Assembly (NCBI RefSeq): GCF_001010285.1 | Contig: NZ_CP011104.1 | Coordinates: 4,092,001-4,156,000 of the forward strand | Length of the DNA stretch: 64,000 bases | From: Photorhabdus thracensis | GTDB taxonomy: Bacteria > Pseudomonadota > Gammaproteobacteria > Enterobacterales > Enterobacteriaceae | Reading direction: 5' to 3' | In this document: one piece after another, positions 26,258 to 35,708 of the stretch | How positions within the stretch are numbered: the first letter of the stretch is position 1 | Layout of the letters: the number at the start of each line of letters is the position of its first letter | Made by a program: the position numbers and the translations under genes | The notes under the pieces: generated by a model | Databases searched by the model: none | Seen by the model: the letters and a program-made list of their open reading frames with translations, nothing else | What the model was told of the DNA's origin: nothing

Positions 26258-27381
26258 TGGATGAGTTGCTCCATAACGCGCTGATAAATCCGGCTGAGTT
26301 GTTGCAGATCTGCGGCACTGACGGATTCATTAACTTTATGAATTGTTGAGTTGAGTGGCCCCAGTTCGATAATCTGAGCGCCCATCTGAGCAATAAACCG
26401 CCCATCGGATGTGCCGCCACTGGTAGATAATTCAGGTTTATAGCCACAATAATGGTCTATTGCCTGTACGACGGCACTGACTAACTCGCCTTTGGCAGTC
26501 AGGAAAGGCTGGCCGGGCAATATCCATTCAATCGTGTAATTCAGCTCGTGATTTTTCAGGATTGTCTCAACCCGTTCACGGATTTGGCTATCGCTCAGTT
26601 CCGTACTGAAACGGAAATTGAATTGAACCTGCAAATTCCCCGGGATCACGTTATGACTGCCTGTTCCAGCATGAATATTGGCAATTTGCATACTGGTTGC
26701 CGGAAAAAACGCATTTCCTTCATCCCACTGGGTATTGACCAGCTCTTGCAAAGCCGGCAGGGCCCGGTGGATTGGATTATCAGCTAAATGCGGATAGGCA
26801 ACGTGGCCTTGGATACCCTGTATTGTCAGATTAGCCGTCAGGGAACCGCGCCGGCCATTTTTCACCATATCGCCAAGATGGTGCTGACTGGACGGTTCAC
26901 CAATTAGACAATAATCCAGCCGTTCGTTACGGGACATCAAAGCTTCAACCACTTTAACTGTGCCGTGGGTGGCTTTTGCTTCCTCGTCAGAGGTAATCAG
27001 GAAGGCCAGGCGACCACTGTGATTGGGATAATTGGCAACAAAGCGTTCAGCTGCGACAATCATGGCAGCCAGTGAGCCTTTCATATCTGCTGCGCCCCGG
27101 CCATATAACATGCCATTACGAATAGTCGGCTCAAAAGGGGGCTGTTCCCATTGAGATTCGTCGCCCGCAGGGACAACATCCGTATGCCCGGCAAAGGCTA
27201 ACGTCGGGCCTGTGCCACGATAGGCCCAGAAATTGTTTGTGTCGCCGAAAGGCATCCGTTCAATGGTGAAGCCAATGGCTTGCAGACGGGCGATCATAAT
27301 ATCCTGGCAACCTTTATCATCCGGGCTGACAGAGGGGCGTTTTATCAGTTGTTGTGCAAGTTCAATTACAGGACAAGTCAT
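26254..27381 (-). CDS. dapE: Succinyl-diaminopimelate desuccinylase
   Basis: 375 residues from ATG 27381, the same length as in E. coli; a longer in-frame start at 27417 is less likely. It hydrolyses N-succinyl-LL-diaminopimelate in lysine and peptidoglycan synthesis. Metal-binding landmarks are [40 protein letters not shown] and [10 protein letters not shown]. It sits directly downstream of the ArsC-like gene (one-base gap), as in E. coli yffB-dapE. Confidence 0.96.
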   Translation of the reverse strand: MTCPVIELAQQLIKRPSVSPDDKGCQDIMIARLQAIGFTIERMPFGDTNNFWAYRGTGPTLAFAGHTDVVPAGDESQWEQPPFEPTIRNGMLYGRGAADMKGSLAAMIVAAERFVANYPNHSGRLAFLITSDEEAKATHGTVKVVEALMSRNERLDYCLIGEPSSQHHLGDMVKNGRRGSLTANLTIQGIQGHVAYPHLADNPIHRALPALQELVNTQWDEGNAFFPATSMQIANIHAGTGSHNVIPGNLQVQFNFRFSTELSDSQIRERVETILKNHELNYTIEWILPGQPFLTAKGELVSAVVQAIDHYCGYKPELSTSGGTSDGRFIAQMGAQIIELGPLNSTIHKVNESVSAADLQQLSRIYQRVMEQLIQ

Positions 27382-27382
27382 T

Positions 27383-27766
27383 TCAGAGCGCCTCAGCAAA
27401 AAATTGCTGATATTCATCTGTCTTATAACCCAGCAGGCAGTTGCCTTTTGCAGAAATTAACAGTGGACGTTTGATAATAGCCGGTTGTTCCAGCATCAAC
27501 GCTTTTGCTGCTTCAGCATTATTGATTGTCGCGCGTTGTTGATCACTCAATTTACGCCAAGTTGTACCACGGGTATTAATTAATGGTTCCCAGCCAAGTT
27601 TGTCAATAAATGACTGCAAAAGCGTGGCGTTTAATCCGTCAACACGATAATCATGAAACAGGTAGGAGATTTCCTGCTCTTCCAGCCAACGACGGGCTTT
27701 TTTTATGGTGTCACAATTCTTAATCCCGTAGAGAGTAAAAACAGGCTGAGAAGATTTATCCGACAT
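27383..27766 (-). CDS. yffB: ArsC-family protein YffB (Spx/MgsR type)
   Basis: 127 residues from ATG 27766. The thioredoxin-like start [20 protein letters not shown] has the single Cys of the YffB group, and the segment [10 protein letters not shown] is typical. Family members are reductase-like; no confirmed substrate is known. It is cotranscribed with dapE. Confidence 0.9.
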   Translation of the reverse strand: MSDKSSQPVFTLYGIKNCDTIKKARRWLEEQEISYLFHDYRVDGLNATLLQSFIDKLGWEPLINTRGTTWRKLSDQQRATINNAEAAKALMLEQPAIIKRPLLISAKGNCLLGYKTDEYQQFFAEAL

Positions 27767-27910
27767 AATTAAGAGGCCCTTAAAAAAATTTAAACACCTA
27801 AACATAATGCTGGAAAATACCTGTTTTTTCCAGATGATGTCCTGATTTTTATTATCTGGGATATCAAAAGAGGGGAACGCAATCTTATCGGCCTGTCATC
27901 ATAGCGATAA

Positions 27911-27947
27911 GAGCCGGCCCCCGGCAACAAACCAAAGAGGGCGGCTC
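27911..27947 (-). terminator. Terminator-like hairpin downstream of narP
   Basis: GAGCCGGCCC (27911-27920) pairs imperfectly with GGGCGGCTC (27939-27947). It lies just after the narP stop on the minus strand. There is no strong T run, so it may be Rho-assisted. Confidence 0.45.
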
Positions 27948-27957
27948 AGGAAAAACA

Positions 27958-28593
27958 TTAAGCTACGCCATTTTTCCTATGTTGCAGATACATAATTGTT
28001 GCAGCCAGGCGGGAACGTACGTTTAGTTTTTTTAACAAGTTTCTGATGTGTACTTTCACCGTCTCTTCAGAAATAAAGAGAACATCAGCGACTTCTTTAT
28101 TGGTCATGCCACTGGAAACTTCTTTTAAGACATCTAACTCACGTTTGGTCAATTCAGATAAAGGATCAACATGTTTATGGCGATTAGCCAGATGTTGATA
28201 TATTTTTTCACTAAAGACAGTTTGCCCGCGGGCTGCGTGACGAATACTGCTTAATAGCGAATCTAAGTCACTGTCTTTCAGTAAATAGCCATTGGCGCCT
28301 GCGTCAATGGCTGCGTAAACATCATTCCGGTCATCTGAAACAGATAATACCAGGACATAAGAGTTGATCCCTTTTCTACGAATAGATTTAATCGTATCCA
28401 CGCCAGAAAGACCATTCATATTGAGATCTATCATAATGACATCAGGTTTCAGTTTGCATGCAATGTTTATTGCTTCTTCACCATTGTCAGCTTCTGCTGT
28501 TACGGTAAGCGCTCGATCGAGCTCTACAATCTGTTTCAAGCCATGGCGAATGAGAGGGTGGTCATCAACTATCATCACTGAATGGTTATACAT
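27958..28593 (-). CDS. narP: Nitrate/nitrite response regulator NarP
   Basis: 211 residues. The receiver domain starts VMIVDDHPLIRHGLKQ, the acceptor Asp is in MIDLNMNGLSG, and YLLKDSDLDSLLSSIR follows. The C-terminal LuxR-type HTH is LTKRELDVLKEVSSGMTNKE and VKVHIRNLLKKLNVRSR. Overall it matches NarP more than NarL. No sensor kinase gene is adjacent, as in E. coli, where narQ is elsewhere. It regulates anaerobic respiration genes. Confidence 0.9.
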   Translation of the reverse strand: MYNHSVMIVDDHPLIRHGLKQIVELDRALTVTAEADNGEEAINIACKLKPDVIMIDLNMNGLSGVDTIKSIRRKGINSYVLVLSVSDDRNDVYAAIDAGANGYLLKDSDLDSLLSSIRHAARGQTVFSEKIYQHLANRHKHVDPLSELTKRELDVLKEVSSGMTNKEVADVLFISEETVKVHIRNLLKKLNVRSRLAATIMYLQHRKNGVA

Positions 28594-29169
28594 TTTCCTT
28601 CTCCCTAAAAGATTAAAGCCACGAAATGCACGATTAAAGGCAGTAATGAATGGGTCTGCCCTAAATTAAATTACTGTGAAAAAATTTTCTCAAAACCGAT
28701 TGATTTACAGAATTGATAGCTCTGTAAGTCCAGAAAGCACATCCTGATATAAAAATATAAATAGCGCAAATTAGTTTGATAAGTAAAAAAAGAAGATGAG
28801 CAATTTTCACCAAAAACATATAACGTTGATGTAAAAAATAATATTGTAAATCAATTTGTTATAAATCTAATTATTAGATTTGTTTTCTTTTATAAAATTT
28901 ATTTTAATTGAATTTATATTGAGAGTTTTTATTAGTTATAATTATCATGGTTATTATAACTCAAATAATATTATATAAATTATAATGTTTATTTATTGAT
29001 GTTCCCATACTCAGTCGGTGGTATTAGATGAATAAATTCGGTCGTGGTTTTTGTGAGCAAAAAAGTGCTGATTTATGGGTAAAATGCTGTCAATGTTATG
29101 ATTTATCACACAGTACCCATTATACTGCTTCTGCTCTTACTCCAGATACTGTATATAAAGGATCCGACG
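28594..29169. other. AT-rich intergenic region between narP and maeB
   Basis: 576 bases, very AT-rich, without a credible gene. An inverted repeat AGTTATAA ... TTATAACT (about 28934-28961) could be a regulator site. The maeB ribosome-binding site AAAGGA is at about 29157-29162. A shadow start for maeB at 29098 is open but AT-rich and has no ribosome-binding site. Confidence 0.5.
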
Positions 29170-31449
29170 ATGGATGAAAAATTAAAACAGAGTGCATTGG
29201 ATTTTCACCAGTTTCCACAACCCGGGAAAATCACGATTACACCAACTAAGCCTCTGACAACTCAGCGGGATTTGGCCTTAGCTTATTCACCGGGTGTTGC
29301 CGCGCCTTGTCTGGAAATTGCAGAAGATCCATTAGCGGCTTACAAATATACTGCGCGTGGCAATCTTGTGGCTGTAATTTCCAATGGTACTGCGGTCTTA
29401 GGATTGGGGAATATTGGTGCACTGGCAGGCAAGCCAGTGATGGAAGGCAAAGGCGTACTGTTTAAAAAGTTCTCAGGTATTGATGTATTTGATATCGAAG
29501 TTGATGAGTCTGATCCTGATAAATTAATTGATATTATTGCGGCACTGGAGCCGACTTTTGGGGGAATTAACCTCGAAGATATCAAAGCACCGGAGTGTTT
29601 TTATATTGAGAAAAAACTCCGGGAAAAAATGAACATTCCAGTATTCCATGATGACCAGCATGGCACTGCGATTATTTGTACCGCAGCTGTTCTGAATGGT
29701 CTGCGGATCATGAAAAAAGAGATTTCAGAAGTTCGTCTGGTGGTTTCTGGTGCCGGTGCTGCATCAATTGCCTGTATGAACTTGCTGGTTGCGCTTGGGT
29801 TGAAACGTGAAAATATCGTGGTATGTGACTCTAAAGGGGTTATTTATCGTGGCCGCGATGGAAATATGGAAGAAACTAAAGCAGCCTATGCGATTGAAGA
29901 CAATAGCAGCCGTACATTAGGTGATGTTATCCCTGGTGCGGATATTTTCCTCGGGTGTTCCGGTCCGGGCGTGTTGACTCAGGACATGGTGAAAACCATG
30001 GCGAAAGATCCTCTCATCATGGCGCTGGCAAACCCTGAACCAGAAATTCTGCCGCCATTGGCTAAACAAGTTCGCCCTGACGCTATCATTTGTACCGGTC
30101 GCTCTGATTATCCGAATCAGGTTAATAATGTTCTCTGTTTCCCATTCATTTTCCGTGGTGCGCTGGATGTTGGTGCGACAACCATCAATGAAGAGATGAA
30201 ACTGGCTTGTGTTCACGCTATTGCTGATTTGGCGATGGCAGAGCAGAGTGAAGAAGTGGCTTCTGCTTATAATGATCAGGATCTGTTTTTTGGCCCGGAA
30301 TATATTATTCCCAAGCCATTTGATCCACGCCTGATTGTTAAAATTGCCCCGGCAGTGGCTAAAGCCGCCATGAATTCCGGCGTGGCAACCCGCCCGATTG
30401 AAGACTTTAGCGCGTATATAGAGAAACTGAATGAGTTTGTTTATAAAACAAACTTGTTTATGAAACCTATTTTTTCTCAGGCCAAAAAAGCGGAAAAACG
30501 GATTGTTTTGGCCGAAGGGGAAGAAGTGCGTGTATTGCATGCGACGCAAGAGCTGATCTCTCTTGGATTGGCTTATCCGATCCTAATTGGCCGCCCAAGT
30601 GTTATCGAAAAACGTATCCAGAAACTGGGGTTGCATATTGAAGCGGGTAAAGATTTTGAGGTTGTCAATAATGAGAACGATCCACGCTTCAAAAAATATT
30701 GGCAAGAATATCACCAGATTATGAAACGTCGTGGCGTTTCTGCGGAACAGGCGCGCCGTGCAGTCATTGGTAATCCAACCTTAATTGGGGCGATTATGGT
30801 GCTGCGCGGGGAGGCTGATGGCCTGATTTGTGGCACCGTGGGCAGTTACAGTGAACATTATGATGTGGTGAAAAATGTCTTTGGTTTCCGTGATGGGGTT
30901 CATACTGCTGGTGCAATGAACGCATTACTCTTGCCAAGTGGTAATACTTTTATCGCTGATACCTATGTCAATAATGATCCAACACCTGAACAACTGGCTG
31001 AGATTACCCTCATGGCCGCAGAAAGTGTTCGCCGTTTTGGTATTGAACCAAAAGTTGCATTGCTTTCTCATTCAAGTTTTGGTTCTGCGGATTGCCTTTC
31101 AGCCCAGAAAATGCGCCGGACGCTGGAATTGGTCAACAAAATGTCACCTTCACTTGAAATTGATGGTGAAATGCATGGTGATGCAGCGCTGGTTGAAAGT
31201 ATCCGCCGTGACATCATGCCGGATAGCCCACTGAAAGGAGCGGCGAATTTGTTAATTATGCCAAATATGGAATCTGCTCGTATCAGTTATAACCTGCTGC
31301 GCGTAACCAGTTCTGAAGGCGTTACTGTTGGCCCGGTGCTGATGGGCGTGGCAAAACCGGTACACATTCTGACGCCAATTGCTTCTGTACGTCGTATCGT
31401 CAATATGGTCGCCTTGGCAGCTGTTGAAGCGCAGACTCATCCATTGTAA
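29170..31449 (+). CDS. maeB: NADP-dependent malic enzyme
   Basis: 759 residues from ATG 29170, the E. coli MaeB length. It decarboxylates malate to pyruvate with NADP reduction. The N-terminal malic domain shows [37 protein letters not shown] and [12 protein letters not shown]. The C-terminal half is a phosphotransacetylase-like regulatory domain ([35 protein letters not shown]), as in all MaeB. A strong terminator follows. Confidence 0.96.
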   Translation: MDEKLKQSALDFHQFPQPGKITITPTKPLTTQRDLALAYSPGVAAPCLEIAEDPLAAYKYTARGNLVAVISNGTAVLGLGNIGALAGKPVMEGKGVLFKKFSGIDVFDIEVDESDPDKLIDIIAALEPTFGGINLEDIKAPECFYIEKKLREKMNIPVFHDDQHGTAIICTAAVLNGLRIMKKEISEVRLVVSGAGAASIACMNLLVALGLKRENIVVCDSKGVIYRGRDGNMEETKAAYAIEDNSSRTLGDVIPGADIFLGCSGPGVLTQDMVKTMAKDPLIMALANPEPEILPPLAKQVRPDAIICTGRSDYPNQVNNVLCFPFIFRGALDVGATTINEEMKLACVHAIADLAMAEQSEEVASAYNDQDLFFGPEYIIPKPFDPRLIVKIAPAVAKAAMNSGVATRPIEDFSAYIEKLNEFVYKTNLFMKPIFSQAKKAEKRIVLAEGEEVRVLHATQELISLGLAYPILIGRPSVIEKRIQKLGLHIEAGKDFEVVNNENDPRFKKYWQEYHQIMKRRGVSAEQARRAVIGNPTLIGAIMVLRGEADGLICGTVGSYSEHYDVVKNVFGFRDGVHTAGAMNALLLPSGNTFIADTYVNNDPTPEQLAEITLMAAESVRRFGIEPKVALLSHSSFGSADCLSAQKMRRTLELVNKMSPSLEIDGEMHGDAALVESIRRDIMPDSPLKGAANLLIMPNMESARISYNLLRVTSSEGVTVGPVLMGVAKPVHILTPIASVRRIVNMVALAAVEAQTHPL

Positions 31450-31462
31450 TACCAATGGGTTA

Positions 31463-31500
31463 AAACGGCCCCGGTTCCCTGGGGGAAGCTGGGGTCGTTT
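31463..31500 (+). terminator. Terminator of maeB
   Basis: AAACGGCCCC (31463-31472) pairs with GGGGTCGTTT (31491-31500) with one G-U pair, followed by a short T-rich run. Confidence 0.7.
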
Positions 31501-31503
31501 ATT

Positions 31504-31522
31504 GTAAATAATTCTTATTATC
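31504..31522. promoter_or_regulatory. Weak Fur-box-like site upstream of the ChaN-like gene
   Basis: GTAAATAATTCTTATTATC partly matches the Fur consensus GATAATGATAATCATTATC. It overlaps the likely promoter of the ChaN-like gene. It is much weaker than the site upstream of tonB, so its activity is uncertain. Confidence 0.35.
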
Positions 31523-31561
31523 TATATGATGCGGAAAAATATTATATGGATAACGGACGTT

Positions 31562-32437
31562 ATGACATTTCTCTCTGCTGTAAAATCTTTTCTGATTATC
31601 TGTGGCTTACTTATCTTATCCGGGTGTGCATCTGTACAACAAAAGTCCACTCCCCAAGTGCTTTCACCCGAACTGACTCAACAAGGGGGGATTGTCGATC
31701 TCAAAACAGGCAACGCTCTTACTCCTGATGAATTGATCAACCAATTGGCATCACACCAACGGATTACTGTGGGTGAAAAACACGATAATCCATACCATCA
31801 TCAGATTGAGCTTTGGCTGGTTCAGCAACTTCGCCTTAAAAGAGAACATGGTGCGGTTTTGCTGGAAATGATTAACCCTGACCAGCAAGAAAAAGTGAAT
31901 AAAGTTAAAAGTTGGTTGCAAACTAAACCTAGCGTGCGTGAAAGCCGTATAAAAGAGTTGCTGGCATGGCACGATGGCTGGCCGTGGCAGTTGTATGGTG
32001 GGTTGGTCATGGAGCTTATGCAGCAGCCTTATCCGTTACTGTCTGCAAACCTGAATCGCAGTGAAGTTAAAGCTGTTTGTTGCAACCCGCCGGTTCTCCA
32101 GGGAGATATTTCCGTCTCCAAAGATGTAAAATCGCGGATTGAAGCGACGATTAAAAATGCTCATGGTGGTGAAATAACAGCACGCCAACTATCTGTTATG
32201 ACAACTATTCAGCAAATGCGGGATCGCCGAATGGCAGAGCAGCTACTTAAAGCTCCAGCACCTGCCACATTGATTGCGGGTGCATACCATGCAACAAAAA
32301 TAATGGGTGTTCCTTTACATGTTAAAGATTTGTCACCGCAAGAGGATCTGGTGGTGCTGATTCTCGCGGAGAAAGGCAATGTATTGGACGGTCAACATGC
32401 AGACTATATCTGGTATACACCAGCCAAAAAACCATAG
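31562..32437 (+). CDS. ChaN-family iron/haem-related lipoprotein
   Basis: 291 residues from ATG 31562 (MTFLSAVKSFLIICGLLILS), giving a lipoprotein signal with lipobox LSGC; an upstream ATG at 31526 would lengthen the n-region. The ChaN domain shows ITVGEKHDNPYHHQIELWLV, LLEMINPDQQEKV, ELLAWHDGWPW and AGAYHATKIMGVPLHV. Family members (ChaN of Campylobacter, PhuW) bind haem at an outer-membrane-linked site. It is followed by tonB, an oligopeptidase and a TonB-dependent receptor, so a role in iron uptake is likely. Confidence 0.85.
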   Translation: MTFLSAVKSFLIICGLLILSGCASVQQKSTPQVLSPELTQQGGIVDLKTGNALTPDELINQLASHQRITVGEKHDNPYHHQIELWLVQQLRLKREHGAVLLEMINPDQQEKVNKVKSWLQTKPSVRESRIKELLAWHDGWPWQLYGGLVMELMQQPYPLLSANLNRSEVKAVCCNPPVLQGDISVSKDVKSRIEATIKNAHGGEITARQLSVMTTIQQMRDRRMAEQLLKAPAPATLIAGAYHATKIMGVPLHVKDLSPQEDLVVLILAEKGNVLDGQHADYIWYTPAKKP

Positions 32438-32546
32438 ATATTTTAAGTAAATGATAGTTTTTTCCCGGTAGTTAAAGGGCTTTGGCACATGGATGTGCGC
32501 AAGTTAACGATATATATAAAAATAATTTTCATTAGTATATGAAATT

Positions 32547-32570
32547 AATTATCATTACCAAATGATAATT
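32547..32570. promoter_or_regulatory. Fur box upstream of tonB
   Basis: AATTATCATT-acca-AATGATAATT is a perfect 10-bp inverted repeat, very close to the Fur consensus. A weaker similar stretch lies just upstream (32521-32546). It is 20 bases before the tonB start, so binding would block transcription when iron is plentiful. Confidence 0.8.
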
Positions 32571-32590
32571 AAAATTATGCGCTGTAATCC

Positions 32591-33400
32591 ATGTTGACGC
32601 TGACAAACCCCATCTTTCAAACAAATCCTGTTAAAAAAGGACTTGCTTTTACTGTTGCTATTGCTGCTCACCTCATTTGGGTTATGTGGATTATCTGTCA
32701 GCCAGAAGAAATCCCTGGTGAACTGATGCCCCCTCCGGCAGTAATGATGGAATTTTCATTGCTGACAGAAGCAACACATCAAATACAGAAACAATCTATT
32801 GGTATTGAACAGCAACTTTCTGTTGCCAGCCGGCAGCAGGAAAGTGCGGTTAATGAGATGAAAACACCTGAGCTTATTAAAAATGAGCAGGCTCAAATAC
32901 GGGTGCATAAGCCTAAAAAACAGAAAAAGAACCCGGAAGAGCAGAAGAAAACATCGCAAGTGAAGCGACAGCAGGCAGAGGAAGAGAGTAAAAAGTCTCA
33001 GAATAGTGCTGCCAGGGTAAGCAGTACCGCTACGTCGGCTAATTTGACTTCGCGGGTTGCGGCCTCTTATGACAGTGATTCAAATACTGTCATTGATGCG
33101 GATGCTTTATGGCGGGCTGAGGTTATCGGGCATTTGAACCGTTATAAACGTTATCCCGAGGATGCACAGAGAAGAAACCGCACTGGCCGGCCTACAGTCA
33201 GATTCACCATTAATAAGCAAGGTTATGTAACTAACAGCGATTTAGTCCGTCGTTCAGGTACCCATTCTCTGGACAGGGAAGCGAAGCAAGTTCTGGCGAG
33301 AGCGCAGCCATTGCCGATTCCTCCTGATAGCGTTTTAAAAGGCAGTGAAATTACAATAGAACTGCCGATTGATTTTAATTTAACTAATCGAATCTTTTAG
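32591..33400 (+). CDS. TonB-family energy transducer
   Basis: 269 residues. One N-terminal TM anchor (LAFTVAIAAHLIWVMWIICQ) contains the His needed for ExbB/ExbD coupling. A long charged linker rich in Lys, Gln and Glu replaces the usual Pro-rich one. The C-terminal domain reads RYKRYPEDAQRRNRTGRPTV and YVTNSDLVRRSGTHSLDREA, ending ITIELPIDFNL. It is probably dedicated to the receptor two genes downstream rather than the general TonB. Confidence 0.88.
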   Translation: MLTLTNPIFQTNPVKKGLAFTVAIAAHLIWVMWIICQPEEIPGELMPPPAVMMEFSLLTEATHQIQKQSIGIEQQLSVASRQQESAVNEMKTPELIKNEQAQIRVHKPKKQKKNPEEQKKTSQVKRQQAEEESKKSQNSAARVSSTATSANLTSRVAASYDSDSNTVIDADALWRAEVIGHLNRYKRYPEDAQRRNRTGRPTVRFTINKQGYVTNSDLVRRSGTHSLDREAKQVLARAQPLPIPPDSVLKGSEITIELPIDFNLTNRIF

Positions 33401-33419
33401 CGACTTAAGGACAGCAGAT

Positions 33420-35579
33420 ATGTTAAGGCAGCAAGCGCGGTTTGCCCTGAAAACTAAAGGGCTGTTATTAACGTTTTTATTAAGCGGCTGGTTGAATTCC
33501 GCCGCCGCAGAGGGAGAAATTATGCCACCAAAAGCAATGAAACAACCACATCAGATGACGATTCACGGTGATACCCGTACAGATGACTATTACTGGATGC
33601 GGGATGATAATCGCAAGGATCAAAAAATCATTGATTATCTGACAGCCGAAAATAAATACACCGAACAGATGCTGAAACCCGGAGAGCAACTGAGGGATGT
33701 ATTATATGAAGAAATGGTCGGCAGGATGAAACAGGATGATCAGTCTGTACCCTATACTTATAATGGGTATATTTATCGTACAGTTTATGAAGCTGGAAAA
33801 GATTTCCCGATTTATCAGCGTAAACCTGTTGATGATTCATCAGACTGGCAGGTTCTGGTTGATGGTAATGAAAGAGCTAAAGGTCAGGAATATTATCAAC
33901 TGAGTAATTTTGCTATCTCTCTGGATAATAAACGTATTGCAATTGCTGAAGATACTCAGGGGCGCCGTAATTATCAGATCTCTTTTAAAGACATCGCTGA
34001 TAACCAGTGGAGTAATGACGTAATAAAAAATACTTCCGGCAACATTGTTTGGGCAAATGACAGCAATACACTGTTTTATGTGCGCAGGCATTTACAGACT
34101 TTATTGCCATACCAAATATTTCGTCACCAATATGGTACAGATACCACTGAAGACCAGAAAATATATCAGGAAGAAGATGAGCGTTTTTATTTAGGCATAG
34201 CTAAAAGCTCCTCCCGTGATTATATTATGTTGTCGATAGTCAGTAATTCGACTTCTGAATATTTGCTGATTGATGCGAATAAGCCACAGGCTGAACTTCA
34301 GGTACTTTCTCCTCGTCAGGAAGGACGGGAATATTATATTGATCATTTCCGAGGCCATTTTTACATTCGCTCAAATCATGAAAGCGAAACTTATGGGCTT
34401 TATCAAACTGATGCCATAAATATGCCGTGGAAAACAGTGATTGCTCCGCAACAGGAGACGGATCTTGAAGATTTTGCACTGTTTAATAACTGGTTGGTCG
34501 TTCAGGAGCGAACGAAAGGATTGCCGACAATTCGTCAGATTAATTGGCAAACTGATCAGGAAAAACAGATTAAGTTTGATGATCCAAGTTATATGGCATG
34601 GATTGATTACAACCCTGAACCTGATACTGATGTTGTGCGTTATGGTTATTCATCCATGACAACACCAAGCTCGACATTCCAGTGGAATATGAAAACCGGT
34701 GAGCGGGAATTACTTAAACAGCAGGAAGTCAAAGGCTTTGATAAACATCATTATGAGAGTCAGCGTATTTGGGTGAAAGCCCGTGATGGCGTGGAAGTTC
34801 CTGTTTCTTTGGTTTATCGTAAATCACTGTTCAAAAAAGGCCAGAACCCGATCCTGATATATGGTTATGGGGCTTATGGTATCAGTATGGATCCTTCATT
34901 TAGTTCACCACGATTGAGTTTATTAGATCGGGGCTTTGTTTACGCGTTGGTACATGTGCGTGGCGGCGGTGAATTGGGTAAAAAATGGTACCTGCAAGGT
35001 AAAGTCGAAAATAAAATGAATAGTTTTACTGACTTTATTGATGTGACCAAGGCACTGATTGCTCAGAAATATGGCGACAGTAAACGGGTTTATGCTATGG
35101 GAGGCAGTGCCGGTGGTTTGCTGATGGGTACGGTGATTAATCAGGCTCCGGAATTATATCGTGGTGTGGTTGCTCAGGTGCCATTTGTTGATGCGGTTAC
35201 AACTATGCTCGACCCTTCTATTCCATTGACCGTAGGAGAATATGAAGAGTGGGGTAACCCGGAAAATAAAGAAGATTATCTTCGAATTAAATCATATAGC
35301 CCGTATGACAATATAAAGCATCAGCGCTATCCAAACTTATTAGTTACGAGTGGATTTCATGATTCACAGGTTCAATATTGGGAACCGACTAAATGGGTAG
35401 CAAAATTACGGGATATGAAAAAAGGTGACTCTATTTTATTATTGGAAACCAATATGAGTGCCGGGCATGGTGGTAAATCAGGCCGTTTTAACCGACTGAA
35501 AGACACTGCACTGGATTACAGTTTTATTTTGATGCTGGATGATGCTCAGAAGTATTTCCCACAATTAAAAGATAACTGA
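33420..35579 (+). CDS. Oligopeptidase B-like S9 peptidase with signal peptide
   Basis: 719 residues. A signal peptide is visible (KGLLLTFLLSGWLNSAAAEG). The beta-propeller domain (about 40-430) and the alpha/beta hydrolase domain follow. The catalytic triad fits Ser in GGSAGG (about 562), Asp in GFHDSQVQYW (about 646) and His in GHGGKSG (about 682). Oligopeptidase B (PtrB) cuts short peptides after Arg or Lys and is normally cytosolic, so export is unusual. The position between tonB and a receptor gene, 19 bases after tonB, suggests processing of a peptide-containing iron ligand. Confidence 0.88.
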   Translation: MLRQQARFALKTKGLLLTFLLSGWLNSAAAEGEIMPPKAMKQPHQMTIHGDTRTDDYYWMRDDNRKDQKIIDYLTAENKYTEQMLKPGEQLRDVLYEEMVGRMKQDDQSVPYTYNGYIYRTVYEAGKDFPIYQRKPVDDSSDWQVLVDGNERAKGQEYYQLSNFAISLDNKRIAIAEDTQGRRNYQISFKDIADNQWSNDVIKNTSGNIVWANDSNTLFYVRRHLQTLLPYQIFRHQYGTDTTEDQKIYQEEDERFYLGIAKSSSRDYIMLSIVSNSTSEYLLIDANKPQAELQVLSPRQEGREYYIDHFRGHFYIRSNHESETYGLYQTDAINMPWKTVIAPQQETDLEDFALFNNWLVVQERTKGLPTIRQINWQTDQEKQIKFDDPSYMAWIDYNPEPDTDVVRYGYSSMTTPSSTFQWNMKTGERELLKQQEVKGFDKHHYESQRIWVKARDGVEVPVSLVYRKSLFKKGQNPILIYGYGAYGISMDPSFSSPRLSLLDRGFVYALVHVRGGGELGKKWYLQGKVENKMNSFTDFIDVTKALIAQKYGDSKRVYAMGGSAGGLLMGTVINQAPELYRGVVAQVPFVDAVTTMLDPSIPLTVGEYEEWGNPENKEDYLRIKSYSPYDNIKHQRYPNLLVTSGFHDSQVQYWEPTKWVAKLRDMKKGDSILLLETNMSAGHGGKSGRFNRLKDTALDYSFILMLDDAQKYFPQLKDN

Positions 35580-35609
35580 AAGAAATTATAAATATAAGTT
35601 TTTATTAAA

Positions 35610-35635
35610 AGCACTGATAATTATTTATCAGTGCT
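35610..35635 (+). terminator. Hairpin after the oligopeptidase gene
   Basis: AGCACTGATAA (35610-35620) and TTATCAGTGCT (35625-35635) form an 11-bp perfect stem, with a T-rich stretch downstream (35641-35660). It may terminate most transcripts before the receptor gene, or set its level. Confidence 0.65.
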
Positions 35636-35708
35636 AAATATTTCTATTGTTTTTTTGAAAATGGGTATGTAAGCAAATATTTATTTGTATGCATTTTGGA
35701 TGATTGAA

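Noticed and set aside
29917..30549. 210-codon minus-strand frame inside maeB
   Set aside because: It is antisense to a well-conserved gene, rich in His/Asn/Phe as expected of a shadow frame, and has no family pattern.
35610..35635. Hairpin read as a Fur box
   Set aside because: GATAATTATTTATC resembles half a Fur site, but the 11-bp perfect stem with downstream T run fits a terminator better.
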